Source: Verrucomicrobia bacterium UBA1211 (GTDB taxonomy: Bacteria; Verrucomicrobiota; Kiritimatiellia; RFP12; UBA1067). From it: a DNA stretch of 7,315 nucleotides. The notes beneath the pieces were generated by a model. The model saw nothing but the letters and a program-made list of their open reading frames with translations. It made no database searches and was not told where the DNA came from. Location of the stretch: NCBI GenBank assembly GCA_002309585.1, contig DBXN01000178.1, forward strand, positions 2,087 through 9,401, in the 5' to 3' direction. The translations under genes and the position numbers were made by a program. This document shows positions 1 to 4,836 of this stretch, piece by piece. Numbering within the stretch: the stretch's first letter is position 1; each line of letters starts with the position of its first letter.

Positions 1-1157
1 AGGAGCGGGAACTGGCTCCGGAAGACATCCCATCCGCTGAAGACGGTCCGGGAGACGAAACGATCGCTCTGGTGAATCTTCCCGTCCGCCCCGACATACC
101 GCCCGTCAGAATCACCGATCGCGCGGGGATCGATCAGGCAATGGTAAAGCGCCGTCGCGAAGATGGTTCGCTCCTTCTCGCTCCCGCCCTCGCAGAGCAC
201 GCCCTGGAACGCATGATCCCACAGCGCCCGCGCCTTCGTCCGCACCCCATCGAAATCAAACGCGGGAATGTCCTTTTCAAGATTGTGTTTCGCGCCGTCG
301 CCATCCACGTATGAGAATCCGGCGCGGAGCAGCACCCGCTCGCCCGCGCGGGTCGGAAACTCGGCGAAGAAACCGGTGTTCGTTCCCGTGTAATCCGAGG
401 TCCCCTCCATCACCCGCTCCTTATCCCACACGCCGAAACGGGCAAACGGCTTGCTGAAGACCGCATAAAAAAACTGGGTGTAATTGACCTTACCGGCACC
501 GTGCCCCCAACCGCCATCCTTGTCGGAACAGACCATCCGACCCTCGATGGTATGGTCATCGATCACGCGGACCGTCTGGCTGCTGTGCGACAGCCACCGC
601 CCGTTCTGGCCGACCCGCCGGCCCAGATCGATCTGGATGCGGGCCGTCTCCGCCTCCGGGAAGGTGAAGCGGATGATCCCCGCGCGCGGCGCGGCAGTCA
701 ATTCGGCCGTTACCTGATAGCGCGGCAGCTCAACCCGGTAATAGCCGGCCCGCGCCTCCTCCCGGTCATGGGAATAGGGCGATGCGACCTTGTCCCGGTC
801 CAGAATCCGTTCCGGGCCGACCGAAGGCATCACCTGGAAATTGCCTAAATCCCCATACCAGCCAACCCCCGACATGTGGGTGAAGCTGAACCCCTGGATC
901 GTCTCGTGGTGATAGGAATAACCGCACCCGTTGTCGCCGCCCGTGACCGTATCGGGACTGAGCTGAATCATCCCCAGCGGCGTCGCGGCGCCGGGAAAGG
1001 TCTTACCCAATCCGTGCCCGCCATATCCGGAAAGAGTGATGGCACCGATCATCGGCCGGACATGATCGACCAGCGGTTTCTCGGCGAAAGCGGAAACGGC
1101 AACCGTAAACGGAATCACCGTTGCAAGCAAAGATGTATATAGCTGTAGGTTTTTCAT
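1..1157 (-). CDS. GH92 family exo-alpha-mannosidase, N-terminal part (3' end beyond window)
   Basis: The frame is open for 385 codons from an ATG at 1157 and runs off the left edge without a stop. Residues 1-25 form a Sec signal peptide (basic start MKN, hydrophobic core, AFA before Glu26), so the enzyme is exported. The mature start matches the GH92 N-terminal beta-sandwich: GGHGLGKTFPGAATPLGM at about 46-63, QLSPDT just after, then GFSFTHMSG and a GDLGNFQVMP segment. Near the window edge VFSGWDVFRSQFPL matches the conserved start of the catalytic (alpha/alpha)6 domain. GH92 enzymes are calcium-dependent exo-mannosidases of about 700-780 residues that trim alpha-mannose from N-glycans or mannans. 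The catalytic acids lie in the missing half, so activity and linkage preference cannot be judged. There is no Shine-Dalgarno sequence; a promoter abuts the start (leaderless prediction). The family call is firm. Confidence 0.93.
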   Translation of the reverse strand, partial: MKNLQLYTSLLATVIPFTVAVSAFAEKPLVDHVRPMIGAITLSGYGGHGLGKTFPGAATPLGMIQLSPDTVTGGDNGCGYSYHHETIQGFSFTHMSGVGWYGDLGNFQVMPSVGPERILDRDKVASPYSHDREEARAGYYRVELPRYQVTAELTAAPRAGIIRFTFPEAETARIQIDLGRRVGQNGRWLSHSSQTVRVIDDHTIEGRMVCSDKDGGWGHGAGKVNYTQFFYAVFSKPFARFGVWDKERVMEGTSDYTGTNTGFFAEFPTRAGERVLLRAGFSYVDGDGAKHNLEKDIPAFDFDGVRTKARALWDHAFQGVLCEGGSEKERTIFATALYHCLIDPRAIGDSDGRYVGADGKIHQSDRFVSRTVFSGWDVFRSQFPL

Positions 1158-1163
1158 GGTATT

Positions 1164-1192
1164 ACTGTATCAAAACCAAGATCGGGAGACAA
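1164..1192 (-). promoter_or_regulatory. Extended -10 sigma70-type promoter of the GH92 gene (leaderless prediction)
   Basis: On the minus strand TTGTCT (1187-1192) is followed by a 17-bp spacer and TACAGT (1164-1169), preceded by TGA to give an extended -10 of TGATACAGT. Only AATACC separates the -10 from the ATG at 1157, so initiation 7 nt downstream of the -10 would fall on the A of the start codon. The stretch TGATACAGTAATACCATG matches the equivalent rph stretch at 15 of 18 positions. This is a sequence prediction without transcript data. Confidence 0.6.
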
Positions 1193-1213
1193 ACGGAATC
1201 CTGTTCGAAAGAC

Positions 1214-1243
1214 TTGCCAAAGGCGGGTTCCGCGTGATAGGGT
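1214..1243 (+). promoter_or_regulatory. Possible promoter for the small lipoprotein-exonuclease pair
   Basis: TTGCCA (1214-1219), an 18-bp spacer and TGA-TAGGGT (-10 at 1238-1243) form a moderate extended -10 promoter divergent from that of the GH92 gene. It would give a leader of about 60 nt containing a 6-bp hairpin (GGTGGA 1262-1267, loop 1268-1272, TCCACC 1273-1278) ahead of the ribosome binding site. The -10 hexamer is a weak match, so another start site is possible. Confidence 0.4.
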
Positions 1244-1296
1244 TATCCCTGTGAATCGAAAGGTGGAGAAGGTCCACCGTTTCAATCCTCAACCAG

Positions 1297-1302
1297 AAGG
1301 AG
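1297..1302 (+). promoter_or_regulatory. Shine-Dalgarno AAGGAG of the small lipoprotein gene
   Basis: AAGGAG is followed by 8 nt and then ATG at 1311, which is ideal spacing. It decides the start against the ATG at 1304, which is in another frame and only 1 nt from the motif. It is the main reason to accept the 32-codon frame as a gene. Confidence 0.75.
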
Positions 1303-1310
1303 AATGGCCC

Positions 1311-1409
1311 ATGTTCCGTTTTCGTCAATCGCTCGTTTGGGGCGGCCTCGTCGCCCTCGCCACCCTCATCCTGTCCGGATGCATCCACGCCTCGATCGGC
1401 CACTGGTAA
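1311..1409 (+). CDS. Very small lipoprotein, 32 residues
   Basis: The frame starts MFRFRQSLVWGGLVALATLI and continues LSGCIHASIGHW to a TAA stop. It has every part of a lipoprotein signal: basic N-terminus (Arg3, Arg5), hydrophobic core (about 8-21) and a good lipobox, L21-S22-G23-C24. Cleavage and lipidation at Cys24 would leave a mature peptide of only nine residues (CIHASIGHW), comparable in scale to entericidin-like or lysis-type lipopeptides. I see no sequence match to those families and assign no function. A strong Shine-Dalgarno sequence sits 8 nt upstream, and the exonuclease gene begins 12 nt after the stop, suggesting a two-gene operon with coupled translation. The lipobox plus RBS make chance unlikely, but conservation is untested. 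Confidence 0.7.
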   Translation: MFRFRQSLVWGGLVALATLILSGCIHASIGHW

Positions 1410-1421
1410 TCCGGTACCCGT

Positions 1422-2012
1422 ATGAATCTTCCCCTTGCCCAATCCGCCACCATCACGGTCATCGACTTCGAGACAACCGGCTCTGTCGCCGGTTATCCCG
1501 TCGAACCGTGGCAGATTGGCCTTGTGACCCTGCGGAACGGCCGAGTTGAGGCGGACACCGCCTGGGAAAGCCTGCTCCGGATTGACGGGACCCGTCCGTT
1601 CAATCCCCGCGCGCCGGGCCGCCATGCCCAAATCCGCGACCAGCTCGCGGCATCGCCGACCCTGACCGACTGCCTGCCCGCGTTGACGCCCCGACTCTGC
1701 GGCGTCCCGCTGGCCGCGCACAACATCGGAACGGAACGGACCATCCTGACCCGTGCCGCGCCGTTGCATGCCTTCGGTCCGTGGATCGACACGCTGGCGC
1801 TGGTCCGCCACGCCTATCCGACACTCCCCTCCAAATCGCTGGATTCCGTCATCACGGCCCTGCGCCTCGACGCACGGCTCCAGACGCTTGCGCCTCCGGA
1901 ACGCGCCCCGCACGACGCCCTCTACGACGCCATCGCATGCGCCGTTCTGCTGGAGCATCTGCTCGCCCTCCCCGGCTGGGAAGCGCTCCCCCTTCAGTCA
2001 ATCTGCAAATAA
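1422..2012 (+). CDS. DnaQ-like DEDDh 3'-5' exonuclease, single domain, 196 residues
   Basis: This is a stand-alone exonuclease of the RNase T/DnaQ superfamily, expected to remove nucleotides 3'-5' from DNA or RNA with two metal ions. Exo I is VIDFETTG with Asp15 and Glu17; Exo II is the AHNIGTERTIL segment (His100, Asn101); an intervening WIDTLAL (Asp123) and SKSLDSV follow the family pattern; Exo III is HDALYD with His164 and Asp169. The Exo II position that is normally Asp (HNxxFD) is Glu105 here, so it is a DEDDh enzyme with a conservative Asp-to-Glu change or a slightly shifted motif. It has no polymerase, BRCT or helicase domain, so it may be a proofreading subunit, an RNase or a repair trimming enzyme; the sequence does not decide. 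Its start lacks a Shine-Dalgarno sequence and lies 12 nt after the small lipoprotein stop, suggesting translational coupling. The product appears cytoplasmic. Confidence 0.88.
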   Translation: MNLPLAQSATITVIDFETTGSVAGYPVEPWQIGLVTLRNGRVEADTAWESLLRIDGTRPFNPRAPGRHAQIRDQLAASPTLTDCLPALTPRLCGVPLAAHNIGTERTILTRAAPLHAFGPWIDTLALVRHAYPTLPSKSLDSVITALRLDARLQTLAPPERAPHDALYDAIACAVLLEHLLALPGWEALPLQSICK

Positions 2013-2041
2013 GGGTTGAGGGTAACACGCGTCATGCGTCA
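2010..2041 (+). repeat. Degenerate 32-bp repeat, copy 1, starting on the exonuclease stop codon
   Basis: The copy begins on the TAA of the exonuclease gene and aligns with 3995-4026 at 26 of 32 positions, sharing an exact core GTAACACGCG. Inside it a 7-bp rhythm is visible (GCGTCAT then GCGTCAC). GGTTGAG at its start matches the heptad family downstream of other genes here. Its function is unknown; a repetitive extragenic element or a post-stop mRNA element are both possible. Confidence 0.55.
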
Positions 2042-2195
2042 CACGGACGGGGGCTTTTTAACCTTTCAATTTCTTACTCACCCTGCATACCGGAGAACGC
2101 ATGCGGATTGTTGTCCGCACACCCGATTTACCATCATCGACCTCATCCGACACCCGCCCCATTCCCTTGAAAATGCGGGGGTTGACGAGCAAACC
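2042..2195. other. Intergenic stretch without a gene
   Basis: I see no credible coding frame and no RNA gene here. The T5 run after a G-rich stretch at about 2048-2056 has no convincing stem before it, so I do not call an exonuclease terminator. One clean hairpin is present (TGCGGA 2102-2107, 6-nt loop, TCCGCA 2114-2119) whose arms match those of stem P3 in the downstream sRNA. Confidence 0.5.
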
Positions 2196-2255
2196 AGAAA
2201 AATGAAAAAAATAAATTCCGACCCCTTGACAAAGCGCGACCGCATAGTGTAATAT
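2196..2255 (+). promoter_or_regulatory. Strong sigma70 promoter with UP-like A-tract driving the sRNA
   Basis: A perfect -35 TTGACA (2226-2231), an 18-bp spacer and -10 TAATAT (2250-2255, one mismatch to consensus) form the best promoter in the window. An A-rich block (2196-2217) lies where an RNA polymerase alpha-subunit UP element would be, in an otherwise GC-rich region. No open gene follows on the plus strand, so the promoter serves a non-coding transcript. Initiation is expected around 2260-2263. Confidence 0.8.
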
Positions 2256-2261
2256 GCACCC

Positions 2262-2411
2262 CGTTTGAAGGCCTCCCCCAGGTTTTCAAACCGGCAACCT
2301 ATTGCGACGAATCCCCCGTGATCGCAAATGCGGTATCCGCATGGTTGCTTTAAAGTATATATGTCCTCCCTGGCGGCGGATGAGAGCGAAGCTCTTATCC
2401 GCCGTTTTTTT
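2262..2411 (+). ncRNA. Probable stand-alone sRNA with C-rich loops, three-way junction and intrinsic terminator
   Basis: About 150 nt run from a strong promoter to an intrinsic terminator with no coding frame of their own. Hairpin 1 (2263-2291) is a continuous 12-bp stem including two G-U pairs, with a pure CCCCC loop (2275-2279). A compact three-way junction follows: P1 GCAACC (2294-2299) with GGTTGC (2343-2348); P2 TTGCGA (2302-2307) with TCGCAA (2322-2327), whose loop carries CCCCC (2313-2317); P3 ATGCGG (2328-2333) with CCGCAT (2337-2342) around a TAT loop. P2-P3 and P3-P1 abut with no linker. A single-stranded linker contains UCCUCCC (2364-2370) before the terminator. Exposed C-runs are typical of sRNAs that pair with Shine-Dalgarno regions, and the C-loop layout recalls the actinobacterial 6C RNA. 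It is not 6S, SRP RNA, tmRNA or RNase P by structure. I do not recognise the family. The next gene is convergent, so a riboswitch role is unlikely. Confidence 0.75.
2374..2411 (+). terminator. Intrinsic terminator of the sRNA
   Basis: A 14-bp stem (2374-2387 with 2391-2404, one G-U pair) closes on a GAA triloop inside the very stable GCGAAGC context and is followed at once by seven T (2405-2411). The minus strand has no T-run, so it acts in the plus direction only. Confidence 0.92.
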
Positions 2412-2422
2412 ATCTGTGGCGG

Positions 2423-2439
2423 TTCGGTCGAAGACCGAA
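2423..2439. repeat. Small hairpin just after the sRNA terminator
   Basis: TTCGGTC (2423-2429) and GACCGAA (2433-2439) form a 7-bp stem on a GAA loop, the same C-GAA-G closure as the terminator. No T-run follows on either strand, so it is not called as a terminator. Its role is unknown. Confidence 0.45.
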
Positions 2440-2454
2440 GTGCAAATACCAAAA

Positions 2455-2486
2455 TGACCTTAAGGTCACCAAGGACCTTAAGGTCA
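2455..2486 (-). terminator. Tandem GACCTTAAGGTC palindromes; possible terminator of the Gfo/Idh gene
   Basis: TGACCTTAAGGTCA (2455-2468) is a perfect 14-bp palindrome; GACCTTAAGGTC (2474-2485) repeats its inner 12 bp, with centres 18 bp apart. Because each unit is self-complementary, the two also form a 13-bp hairpin (2455-2467 with 2474-2486) on a 6-nt loop. In the minus direction it follows the Gfo/Idh stop and precedes a weak T-rich stretch (CATTTTGG), so it may terminate that transcript. A pair of operator sites for a dimeric regulator is the alternative. Confidence 0.45.
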
Positions 2487-2489
2487 ATA

Positions 2490-2510
2490 CTCAACCCTCA
2501 ACGCACAAAC
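2490..2510 (-). repeat. Heptad repeat downstream of the Gfo/Idh gene
   Basis: Two exact units (CTCAACC, CTCAACG) and one decayed unit (CACAAAC) are read on the plus strand, equal to GTTGAG-type units on the coding strand. They lie 6 nt beyond the stop codon. They belong to the same family as 4809-4836. Confidence 0.55.
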
Positions 2511-2516
2511 CGAGCC

Positions 2517-3896
2517 TTACACCTTCACCAGATCGGAGCCGTAGGCGGCCATCGCCTCGGGCGTCCAATCCGGGCCCAGCAGGCCGTTCGCCTCAGGGCA
2601 ATTCGTAAAGCGCATCGCCGTCGCGTCGAACGTCAACCGGCGTCCCGGGAAACGGGTCGCGATGGTTCCCAGCAACCCCATCGCCGACACCTTGCCCGCG
2701 AGAGAGAAGGGCGTGCTTGCCGGGCGCTTCTCACGGATCGCCAACAGGAACTCGGCGTAGTGGTTCTTGCCGCGTGGATAGGTCTTCGGCGGACGCTTGA
2801 AGGCGGCCATCCTGCTCTGCGGCACAATATGCAGCCCACCCGCGCCGTGGGAACCGTACATCAGGGTCTCCTTCTCGCAGAGCACCCACGCGCCGGCCTG
2901 CTGCGCCTTGATCGGGTCGAACGGCTGGTCCGCCTCCAGCGCAGCCGGACGCGGGGCCGTGCGGTTCACGTCATACCAGTAAACCTTGAACGGCGCGCGA
3001 TTCCCCTTCGCCGCGAACTCAAAGGTATACCGGGGATCCATCGGGAAGGCGAACGGGGTCTTCGCGGGATCAAACGTCGGCGAGTCAACCGTCACCGCCA
3101 CCGGCAGATCGAGATCGAGCGCGGTCACCAGCGGCCCCAGGATATGGCAGCACCAGTCGGTCATGCATCCCTCGCCATAGGGCCACCAGGAACGCCACTT
3201 ACCCCCCGGCGCGACGGTCGGGAAGAACGGACGGCGCTTGACGGGCCCCTGCCAAAGTTCCCAGTCCAACCCGTTCGGGACCGGCGCGGCCTGGTTGATC
3301 AGATTGGGGTCAACCTTGTAGAAGAATGGAACCGCGTTACAGTAGATGTGCGCTTCCTTCGCCGCACCGAGTTCCCCCGACTCCATCCATTCGCGCAGAG
3401 TCGGCGTCGCGTGGTCGGAATTGCCCTGCATCCCCACATGGGTGATCAGATTCAACTCCTCCGCCTTGCGCATCATCGTCAGGGTCTCAATAAACGTATG
3501 GCCCAGCGGCTTCTCGCAGAAAACCGGCACTTTGTACTTCGCCGCCTCCAGAAACGCGGCGCAATGCGAATGGTCGGGAACCACGATCGTGACGGCATCG
3601 AACTGCCCCGCGCACGTCCGCAGCATCTCACGGTAATCCTTGAAGAACTTCGCGTTCGGCTGGCGCTGACGCAGCCACTGGAGCGAATCCTCGAAAACAT
3701 CCGCCGCGCAGACGATCTCCGCCATGCCGGTGTTCAAAAAGTTCGAGAGGTCACCATGCGCCTGCCCGCCTGTCCCGATCGCGGCGATCCTGATCTTCGG
3801 AGGAGCCGCCTCCGCGAAAACCGGACGTCCCAGTGCCAACACGCTTCCCGCAGAAGCCGTCTTCAGAAACGACCGCCTTGAAACATTCCTACTCAT
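2517..3896 (-). CDS. Tat-exported Gfo/Idh/MocA family NAD(P)-dependent oxidoreductase
   Basis: The 459-residue product belongs to the Gfo/Idh/MocA dehydrogenase family, which acts on sugars and polyols. A twin-arginine signal (SRRSFLK at 6-12, hydrophobic stretch, VFA-EAA near 26-31) indicates export of a folded, cofactor-loaded protein. The Rossmann glycine motif AIGTGGQAHG is at 39-48 (Gly41, Gly43, Gly44); PDHSH at 107-111 and EKP at 128-130 are the family cofactor and catalytic motifs; the GLDWELWQGP and WWPYGEG segments and Asp247/His251 of DWCCH are typical of the C-terminal alpha/beta domain in the Tat-bearing subgroup common in PVC bacteria and Bacteroidetes. Substrate is not predictable. 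A GTG at 3899 directly precedes the ATG; I chose ATG at 3896, 9 nt from the Shine-Dalgarno sequence. It lies 150 bp downstream of the SDR gene with no clear promoter between, so read-through is possible. Confidence 0.93.
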   Translation of the reverse strand: MSRNVSRRSFLKTASAGSVLALGRPVFAEAAPPKIRIAAIGTGGQAHGDLSNFLNTGMAEIVCAADVFEDSLQWLRQRQPNAKFFKDYREMLRTCAGQFDAVTIVVPDHSHCAAFLEAAKYKVPVFCEKPLGHTFIETLTMMRKAEELNLITHVGMQGNSDHATPTLREWMESGELGAAKEAHIYCNAVPFFYKVDPNLINQAAPVPNGLDWELWQGPVKRRPFFPTVAPGGKWRSWWPYGEGCMTDWCCHILGPLVTALDLDLPVAVTVDSPTFDPAKTPFAFPMDPRYTFEFAAKGNRAPFKVYWYDVNRTAPRPAALEADQPFDPIKAQQAGAWVLCEKETLMYGSHGAGGLHIVPQSRMAAFKRPPKTYPRGKNHYAEFLLAIREKRPASTPFSLAGKVSAMGLLGTIATRFPGRRLTFDATAMRFTNCPEANGLLGPDWTPEAMAAYGSDLVKV

Positions 3897-3904
3897 CACC
3901 CATC

Positions 3905-3911
3905 TCTCCTT
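3905..3911 (-). promoter_or_regulatory. Shine-Dalgarno AAGGAGA of the Gfo/Idh gene
   Basis: AAGGAGA on the minus strand has its AGGAG core 9 nt from the ATG at 3896 and 6 nt from the GTG at 3899. Either start is feasible. Just upstream (about 3911-3924) is a GGTGAATGGTGAA stretch with a 7-bp rhythm that resembles 7206-7215. Confidence 0.7.
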
Positions 3912-3994
3912 TCACCATTCACCTTACCCAAACTTGCCGTCCAACCACACGACGTCGGAGTTCAGCCCCCAGACTACCGGCCCGCTTGAGACGT

Positions 3995-4026
3995 TAAGGG
4001 CTGGGCGTAACACGCGACATTCGACA
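3995..4026 (+). repeat. Degenerate 32-bp repeat, copy 2, downstream of the SDR gene
   Basis: It matches 2010-2041 at 26 of 32 positions including GTAACACGCG exactly, and again shows a 7-bp rhythm (ACGCGAC, ATTCGAC). It begins about 20 nt beyond the SDR stop and is in the opposite orientation to that gene, whereas copy 1 is in the same orientation as its gene. The rest of 3897-4046 holds no gene and no convincing promoter. Confidence 0.5.
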
Positions 4027-4046
4027 ACCCGTTTCCGCTTCCCTTT

Positions 4047-4781
4047 CTAATCGTTCATATTCATCCCGCCATCAATGACCAGGGTCTGCCCGGTGATGTA
4101 AGCGGCCGCGTCGGAGGCCAGGAAACGGACGGCTGACGCGACCTCCTCCGGCCGCCCGAAACGTCCCATCGGAATGCCCGCCAGCTGCTTGACGCGGCGC
4201 GTCTCGGGAATATCGGCGGTCATGTCGGTTGTGATGATTCCCGGGGCAACCGCGTTCACGGTCACATGCGAAGGCGCCAACTCCCGCGCCGCCGTCTTGC
4301 ACAATCCGAGCAATCCCGCCTTGGATGCGCTGTAGGCACCGCGCATCAGATCCCCCATCAACCCGGCGTCCGACGAGAGATAGATGATCCGGCCGCTCTT
4401 CCGGCGGGCCATCAGTCGGCTCACCGCCTTCGTCAGCAGAAAGGCGGCATCCAGATTGGCGGCCATGACCTCGCGCCAGGCGGAAAGCTGGGTAAACGAG
4501 AGCAACATGCTCTGGATGATGCCTGCGTTACAGACCAGCACCTCAATCGGTCCGAAATCGGTCTCGACCCGCTTGACCAACCCCTCCGCCTCCTCTGCGA
4601 CCGCGAGATCGGCGGCGAACAGCTCCGAACGGCGGCCCTTCGCCCGGACGGCCGCAGCCGTCTCCTCCGCCGCCTCCCGGGAAGACCGGTAATGGACGGC
4701 GAGATCGAACCCCTCGTCCGCCAACGCCAGCGCGATCGCCCGTCCGATGCCTTTAGCCGCGCCTGTCACCAATGCCGTCAT
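4047..4781 (-). CDS. FabG-like short-chain dehydrogenase/reductase
   Basis: The 244-residue product is a classical SDR with all motifs intact: TGAAKGIG (6-13) for NAD(P) binding, NAG (85-87), Asn109, and a catalytic triad of Ser137 (SSDAG), Tyr150 and Lys154 (YSASK), followed by the PG turn (APGIITTDM) and C-terminal GQTLVIDGGM. Length and motif spacing match 3-oxoacyl-ACP reductase FabG, which reduces 3-ketoacyl-ACP with NADPH in fatty-acid synthesis. Several other SDRs have the same pattern, and no other fab gene is nearby, so a reductase in lipid or surface glycan modification is equally possible. It is cytoplasmic. The ribosome site is weak (a G-rich run about 8 nt upstream), with 55 bp to the upstream lipoprotein stop, consistent with co-transcription. 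I leave the gene symbol blank because the substrate is unproven. Confidence 0.92.
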   Translation of the reverse strand: MTALVTGAAKGIGRAIALALADEGFDLAVHYRSSREAAEETAAAVRAKGRRSELFAADLAVAEEAEGLVKRVETDFGPIEVLVCNAGIIQSMLLSFTQLSAWREVMAANLDAAFLLTKAVSRLMARRKSGRIIYLSSDAGLMGDLMRGAYSASKAGLLGLCKTAARELAPSHVTVNAVAPGIITTDMTADIPETRRVKQLAGIPMGRFGRPEEVASAVRFLASDAAAYITGQTLVIDGGMNMND

Positions 4782-4808
4782 CCATCATCCCCTTCTTCCC
4801 CTGTCTCC

Positions 4809-4836
4809 CTCAACGCTCAACCCTCAACGCTCAACC
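4809..4836 (-). repeat. Four exact 7-bp repeats abutting the lipoprotein stop codon
   Basis: On the plus strand the units alternate CTCAACG, CTCAACC, CTCAACG, CTCAACC; on the coding strand they read GTTGAG-type units starting immediately after the TAG stop (4837-4839). It is the longest and cleanest heptad tract in the window and lies in the 55-bp gap before the SDR gene. Its role is unknown. Confidence 0.75.

Noticed and set aside
1239..1254. Resemblance to a homing endonuclease site (TTATCCCT)
   Set aside because: Only 8 of the 18 bases of the I-SceI site are present in a row and no endonuclease gene or intron is nearby.
1304..1549. Alternative frame from the ATG at 1304
   Set aside because: The ATG is 1 nt from the Shine-Dalgarno core and the product is Arg/Pro-rich; the ATG at 1311 has ideal spacing and encodes a correct lipoprotein signal.
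1170..1958. 262-codon minus-strand open frame antisense to the exonuclease
   Set aside because: Low-complexity Arg/Gly-rich product with no family features, while the plus strand encodes all DEDDh motifs.
2013..2060. Intrinsic terminator after the exonuclease gene
   Set aside because: The T5 run follows a G-rich stretch, but no stable stem can be drawn immediately before it.
2262..2411. 6S RNA, SRP RNA, tmRNA or riboswitch reading of the non-coding transcript
   Set aside because: There is no long rod with a central bubble (6S), no GGAA-type SRP loop with its flanking bulges, no tRNA-like end, and no plus-strand gene downstream for a riboswitch to control.
2078..2494. 138-codon minus-strand open frame in the sRNA gap
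   Set aside because: It runs across the sRNA, its terminator and promoter elements, with no ribosome site and no domain; it is a chance frame.
2328..3881. 517-codon plus-strand open frame antisense to the Gfo/Idh gene
   Set aside because: It is Arg/His-rich with no domain sense, starts inside the sRNA and runs through its terminator; the minus-strand frame has every Gfo/Idh motif. It is a mirror frame of GC-rich codon use.
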